In this document: in pieces, positions 63,022 through 64,000 of the stretch
How the letters are laid out: every line of letters starts with the position of its first letter
How positions within the stretch are numbered: position 1 is the first letter of the stretch
DNA from: Phytoamicus setariae
GTDB taxonomy: Bacteria > Pseudomonadota > Alphaproteobacteria > Rhizobiales > Rhizobiaceae
Reading direction: 5' to 3'
Length of the DNA stretch: 64,000 nt
Assembly (NCBI RefSeq): GCF_016722925.1
Contig: NZ_JAEQNC010000010.1
Span: 166,291 to 230,290, forward strand
Notes under the pieces: generated by a model
Told to the model about the DNA's origin: nothing
The model's database searches: none
The model's input: only the letters and a program-made list of their open reading frames with translations
Translations under genes and position numbers: made by a program

Positions 63022-63138
63022 ATGAAAACGACGTCGGACATCCAGCCGCGACCGCTGTCACTTTGGCTACAAGTTGCCAAGTGGGCACTGCAGAAAATGG
63101 AGCCCATCCCGGCCAACATTACCGACGATCAGTGGTAG
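63022..63138 (+). CDS. chimeric short reading frame (lysin start joined to fibre-assembly end)
   Basis: 38 residues: MKTTSDIQPRPLSLWLQV then AKWALQKMEPIPANITDDQW. The first part matches MKTTLDIQRR, the start of the lysin at 63860. The last part matches AKWALQTMEPIPADFADDRW at the end of the protein at 62050-62694. It looks like a junction product or a copy of a recombination endpoint, possibly not translated usefully. No strong RBS. Confidence 0.5.
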   Translation: MKTTSDIQPRPLSLWLQVAKWALQKMEPIPANITDDQW

Positions 63139-63146
63139 CCGGCGGC

Positions 63147-63296
63147 CTACCAGTAGTCACTTGGCTCAAAGCCCAACACAGCCCAGATAACCACGATCAC
63201 CAGCAGCAAGACCAGCAATGCACCAACTGCCACAATAGTCTCGACCATGTGCTCCGTCCGATTATCTTCTGGAGCTCTAACCGCCGAAGCGGACAT
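63147..63296 (-). CDS. small one-helix membrane protein
   Basis: 49 residues from 63296: MSASAVRAPEDNRTEHMVET then IVAVGALLVLLLVIVVIWAV. One clear helix and a short C-terminal tail. GGAAGGAAC precedes the ATG. Next to the lysin it would suit a holin-like role, but it points the other way, so it may instead be lysogeny-expressed. Confidence 0.6.
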   Translation of the reverse strand: MSASAVRAPEDNRTEHMVETIVAVGALLVLLLVIVVIWAVLGFEPSDYW

Positions 63297-63422
63297 ATCG
63301 TTCCTTCCCAGAACACCCAAACGGATGATCCCCGAAAGTTGAATAGAAGTTTCATGTTTGTGCTTCATCCCGGGTTCGTGCCCGCGATGTTCGTGGTTCA
63401 TTCCTGAAACAATAATATTTGG

Positions 63423-63689
63423 TCAAAGTATGGGACGATTATGGACATCCAATCCCGTGTTCGGCCGGCGGGAGGTGCCGCTTGGCGAAACGCTATCCAG
63501 CAGCACCCCCGAGCTATCATGGACCTCGATAACGGCCGTAGGGGAAGTCGTGTCCTCTAACCCGGTATTCAGCTTGGCCGCAGCTTCAGAGGCCAGCGCC
63601 AGGGCGGCCTCAAGATCCGGCAATTCGTGTGCAAAGGGTTCGCTGACGCTGTGATCGTGCATGCACAGCGTGAAGTAATACAGAGGCAA
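63423..63689 (-). CDS. DUF6894-like small protein
   Basis: 88 residues from TTG at 63689 (read MPLYYFTLCMHDHSVSEPFA). The MxxYYFxxxDG... HELPDLEAALALASEAAAKL pattern is that of DUF6894 proteins, small conserved proteins of rhizobia. GGAG is 7 bases upstream of the TTG. An accessory gene of the prophage right region. Confidence 0.65.
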   Translation of the reverse strand: MPLYYFTLCMHDHSVSEPFAHELPDLEAALALASEAAAKLNTGLEDTTSPTAVIEVHDSSGVLLDSVSPSGTSRRPNTGLDVHNRPIL

Positions 63690-63859
63690 TCATTGTCTCC
63701 GGGGTTTGCATGAAGTTGATGCTCGCACACCGGGGGATTTCATATCCCCGAACGAGTTCAACAGACTTCCGAGTCTAAAGTTGTGCTGGTTTCCAAATCT
63801 TTAACGCCGGGTAGGCGTGCACGCCACATATCGCAGGTTTCTCAATAAGGAAAATCGCA

Positions 63860-64000
63860 ATGAAGACGACGTTGGACATCCAGCGCCGACTGAAGGAGCT
63901 CGGCTATGATCCGGGATCCTTGGACGGCATACTTGGCCGACAGACGATCGCCGCGCTCAAACGCTACCAGACGGCAATGCATCTGGCCGTCGACGGCATT
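63860..64000 (+). CDS. endolysin/peptidoglycan-binding protein, N-terminal part only
   Basis: Starts MKTTLDIQRRLKELGYDPGS then LDGILGRQTIAALKRYQTAM, a PG_binding_1 domain. The enzyme part lies beyond the window. AAGGAAA precedes the ATG. The gap before it (63690-63859) holds a hairpin at 63733-63749 (GGGGAT/ATCCCC). Confidence 0.85.
   Translation, partial: MKTTLDIQRRLKELGYDPGSLDGILGRQTIAALKRYQTAMHLAVDGI

Larger units (their letters stand above)
35117..64000. mobile_element. temperate siphophage prophage, right end outside the window
   Basis: A continuous phage genome from a tRNA-Thr fragment (left attachment remnant) through integrase, repressor, replication, packaging, HK97-type head, siphovirus tail and the start of a lysin. 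The tail proteins resemble those of rhizobial phages and gene transfer agents. All structural genes are unbroken, so it may be inducible. The other attachment site and an intact tRNA-Thr should lie beyond 64 kb. Confidence 0.9.

Noticed and set aside
1..64000. CRISPR arrays or rRNA genes
   Set aside because: No regularly spaced repeat array and no rRNA-like sequence was seen.

Overview
The window looks like an alphaproteobacterial chromosome of the Hyphomicrobiales (Rhizobium, Mesorhizobium, Ochrobactrum and relatives). The evidence is high-GC coding, a rhizobial-type TolB/TPR protein, IS66 debris, BKACE/DUF849 catabolism, an NsrR-type Rrf2 regulator, and a temperate siphophage with gene-transfer-agent-like tail genes. 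All assignments come from reading the sequence and translations; no database was searched.

Region 1 (1-7.1 kb): an OmpR-type two-component pair (the kinase runs off the left edge), a small DUF1344 protein, and a forward operon of a PsbP-like exported protein, two ABC ATPases and a large FtsX-type permease. Region 2 (7.4-16.4 kb): a DMP19-like protein, a TolB/TPR signalling protein, a BKACE/VOC/carboxymuconolactone-decarboxylase catabolic cluster, a frameshifted double-PAP2 phosphatase, and three copies of a short dispersed repeat. Region 3 (16.5-24.2 kb): an ionotropic-glutamate-receptor-like channel, nsrR with a perfect palindromic operator, a flavohaemoglobin (hmp) remnant, a group II truncated haemoglobin, a single-chain EutB-EutC ethanolamine ammonia-lyase with an apparent Tat leader, an internally deleted alcohol dehydrogenase, an RTX-type protein and a decayed integrase. 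Region 4 (24.3-32.3 kb): a second, closely paralogous two-component pair, a small exported protein with a stop in its leader, a COG4705-type membrane protein, the lipid A phosphoethanolamine transferase eptA, a decayed muramidase and an IS66 remnant. Region 5 (32.4-35.0 kb): a divergent DMT transporter/LysR pair and an HTH gene broken by a 17-bp tandem duplication.

Region 6 (35.1 kb to the right edge) is a prophage. It sits at a tRNA-Thr(TGT) 3' fragment and runs integrase, RHH repressor, early genes, SSB/primase/RNase H replication genes, NusG-like protein, terminator, accessory genes, HNH, terminase, portal, protease, HK97-type capsid, connectors, tail genes, fibres, a reverse-strand accessory cluster and the start of a lysin. 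The right attachment site lies outside the window.

The most connected observation is regulatory. An 18-bp motif, with TAC-N2-AT-N2-GTAAG invariant in four copies, lies upstream of the ABC operon (twice), between the second response regulator and the COG4705 locus, and upstream of eptA. The two response regulators share an identical recognition-helix segment, which suggests one envelope-stress regulon controlled by two paralogous systems. A second theme is decay of single genes by small lesions: one-base deletions in the PAP2 gene and hmp, a leader stop codon, a tandem duplication, and an in-frame deletion.
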